A DNA stretch of 6,105 bases from Chloroflexota bacterium (GTDB taxonomy: Bacteria; Chloroflexota; UBA6077), in contig JAJYNT010000414.1 in the NCBI GenBank assembly GCA_021786215.1, forward strand, positions 1-6,105. Reading direction: 5' to 3'. The notes under the pieces are model-generated. The model was not told the origin of the DNA and ran no database searches. It worked only from the letters and a program-made list of their open reading frames with translations. A program made the position numbers and the translations under genes. Below, in pieces: positions 5,195 to 6,105 of this stretch. Every line of letters starts with the position of its first letter. The first letter of the stretch is position 1.

Positions 5195-5961
5195 CTTCCT
5201 TCCATCCAGGCCGGATCGAACGACTCCAGCCGCTTCTCCGGGTAGACGAAGGCCGGATCCTTCCGCGCGACCAGGGTGATACTGGCGCCCATCCGCCTGG
5301 TCAGAGGTGCGGCGATGGCTTGCACCAGGGGGTTTCCCAGGTCAAGGGATACCATCTCCACTATCTGAAACCCGGCCCTCTCGACGGTGAAAGCGAATGT
5401 ATCCGGTGTGAAGGCATTGATGTGCTCTGAGGCCTCGTAGCCCAGAGGGCGGCCTAGTGCCCGCACTCCGCGTCGAACGAACCATGGCGGAATGACTGGA
5501 ACCTTGGCGATAAGCAACCCGTCGGGGGTGAGGGCGTGGTGCAGCCGGTTGAGCAGCAGATGGGGAGCCACCAGATGCTCCAGCAGGTTGGCGCACCATA
5601 TCGCCTGAAAGGACCCAGGTGTGATGGGCAGGGTGTCCTCCACGTTGCAGTCCAGCACTTCCATGCCAAGGGAGATCGCGAACCGGCGGCTCGTTTCATT
5701 GGCGTCCAGACCGATGGATCCTGGACCGAAGTGGATCAGGTAGTGGCCATAGCCGCAGCCCACATCCACAACCCTCTTCTCTCCCAGCTGGTATCTGTCC
5801 ACAATGTTGAGAAACGAGCGTGGGACCGTGGCAAAGAACTTTCGGAAGATCCGCTCGTTCTCGCCCCGATCGAAGCAGCCCCGGTCGATGATGCGTTGCC
5901 TTATGGATGAGAAGTCCAATGCTCGTAATGCTCCATCAGCTTGGCGGCCGTAACGTCCCAA
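5173..5961 (-). CDS. Class I SAM-dependent methyltransferase
   Basis: 262-residue Rossmann-fold methyltransferase (Methyltransf_11/23 type). Motif I is VVDVGCGYGHYL (64-75), the acidic end of strand 2 is GLDAN (84-88, D86), then NVEDTLPI (106-113), WCANLLEHL (122-130) and LTPDGLLIAKVP (144-155). HINAFTPDT (180-188) and AGFQIVEM (196-203) are the usual downstream segments. Context suggests it methylates a sugar hydroxyl or a chain end in the polysaccharide pathway; small-molecule or other targets are not excluded. The start is uncertain: TTG at 5961 gives 262 residues and overlaps the preceding glycosyltransferase by 61 bases; TTG at 5919, with GGAG about 11 bases upstream, gives 248 residues and a 19-base overlap. 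No ATG or GTG precedes motif I in this frame. The 3' end overlaps the plus-strand glycosyltransferase by 22 bases. Confidence 0.88.
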   Translation of the reverse strand: MGRYGRQADGALRALDFSSIRQRIIDRGCFDRGENERIFRKFFATVPRSFLNIVDRYQLGEKRVVDVGCGYGHYLIHFGPGSIGLDANETSRRFAISLGMEVLDCNVEDTLPITPGSFQAIWCANLLEHLVAPHLLLNRLHHALTPDGLLIAKVPVIPPWFVRRGVRALGRPLGYEASEHINAFTPDTFAFTVERAGFQIVEMVSLDLGNPLVQAIAAPLTRRMGASITLVARKDPAFVYPEKRLESFDPAWMEGSYRPISS

Positions 5962-6105
5962 CTCATCAGACGGGCTCGCTCGTAGCCCGCGGTTCCCATC
6001 CGCCCAGCCATCTCGGGGTCTTCCAGTAGCCGGATGATGGCCCGGGCCGCTGCCTCGGGTTGCCCCTGGGGAACCAGGAATCCCGTCTCCCCATCTACTA
6101 TGGCC
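5901..6105 (-). CDS. C-terminal end of a fourth family-4 glycosyltransferase (5' end outside the window)
   Basis: The minus strand from the window edge is open for 67 codons to a TAA at 5903-5901; the first full codon starts at 6104. The peptide begins AIVDGETGFLVPQGQPEAAA and continues with a helix RAIIRLLEDPEMAGRMG, then YERARLMSWDVTAAKLMEHY. This is the standard GT4 ending that follows the E-x7-E motif: compare DGVTGLLVPPRDP and DGVTGYVVDPRD in the two other minus-strand glycosyltransferases here. The catalytic motifs and start lie to the right of the window. The methyltransferase starts inside its 3' end, so the two are probably one transcription unit. The promoter is outside the window. 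Confidence 0.9.
   Translation of the reverse strand, partial: AIVDGETGFLVPQGQPEAAARAIIRLLEDPEMAGRMGTAGYERARLMSWDVTAAKLMEHYEHWTSHP

Overview
The window is a stretch of a bacterial surface-polysaccharide (exopolysaccharide or O-antigen type) biosynthesis locus. It holds three complete family-4 (GT-B fold, retaining) glycosyltransferases, the C-terminal end of a fourth at the right edge, one lipid-linked-oligosaccharide flippase of the MOP/Wzx type, and one class I SAM-dependent methyltransferase. DNA is GC-rich throughout and genes are packed tightly with overlaps. No RNA gene, CRISPR array or transposase is visible. The organism cannot be named from these genes. The mixture of 7-bp tandem repeats, 8-bp pyrimidine repeats and a CCCTCACCCC-type palindrome between genes resembles tracts I associate with Chloroflexota (Anaerolineae-like) genomes, but this is recollection, not a search result.

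Layout. Minus strand, 2574 to 38: two glycosyltransferase genes in tandem, joined by an ATGA stop/start overlap at 1333-1336. The second carries a start-proximal 169-bp composite repeat (1163-1331) that is read as an open frame. A possible further gene starts at 36 and leaves the window on the left. Between 2575 and 2705 lies a divergent control region with a perfect TATAAT on the minus strand. Plus strand, 2706 to 5194: flippase, then a glycosyltransferase, joined by a GTGA overlap. Minus strand, 6105 to 5173: the tail of a fourth glycosyltransferase, then a methyltransferase whose start lies inside that tail; the methyltransferase ends inside the 3' end of the plus-strand glycosyltransferase (22-bp convergent overlap).

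Working together (inference): the glycosyltransferases would add sugars one after another to a lipid carrier at the inner face of the membrane, the flippase would move the finished unit across the membrane, and the methyltransferase would modify a sugar or cap a chain. The initiating sugar-phosphate transferase, polymerase and export genes are not in the window.

The gene content is ordinary. The part most worth a second look is the composite repeat at 1163-1331: three abutting repeat modules, G-quadruplex motifs on both strands, and an open reading frame that would give a glycosyltransferase about 58 non-homologous N-terminal residues.
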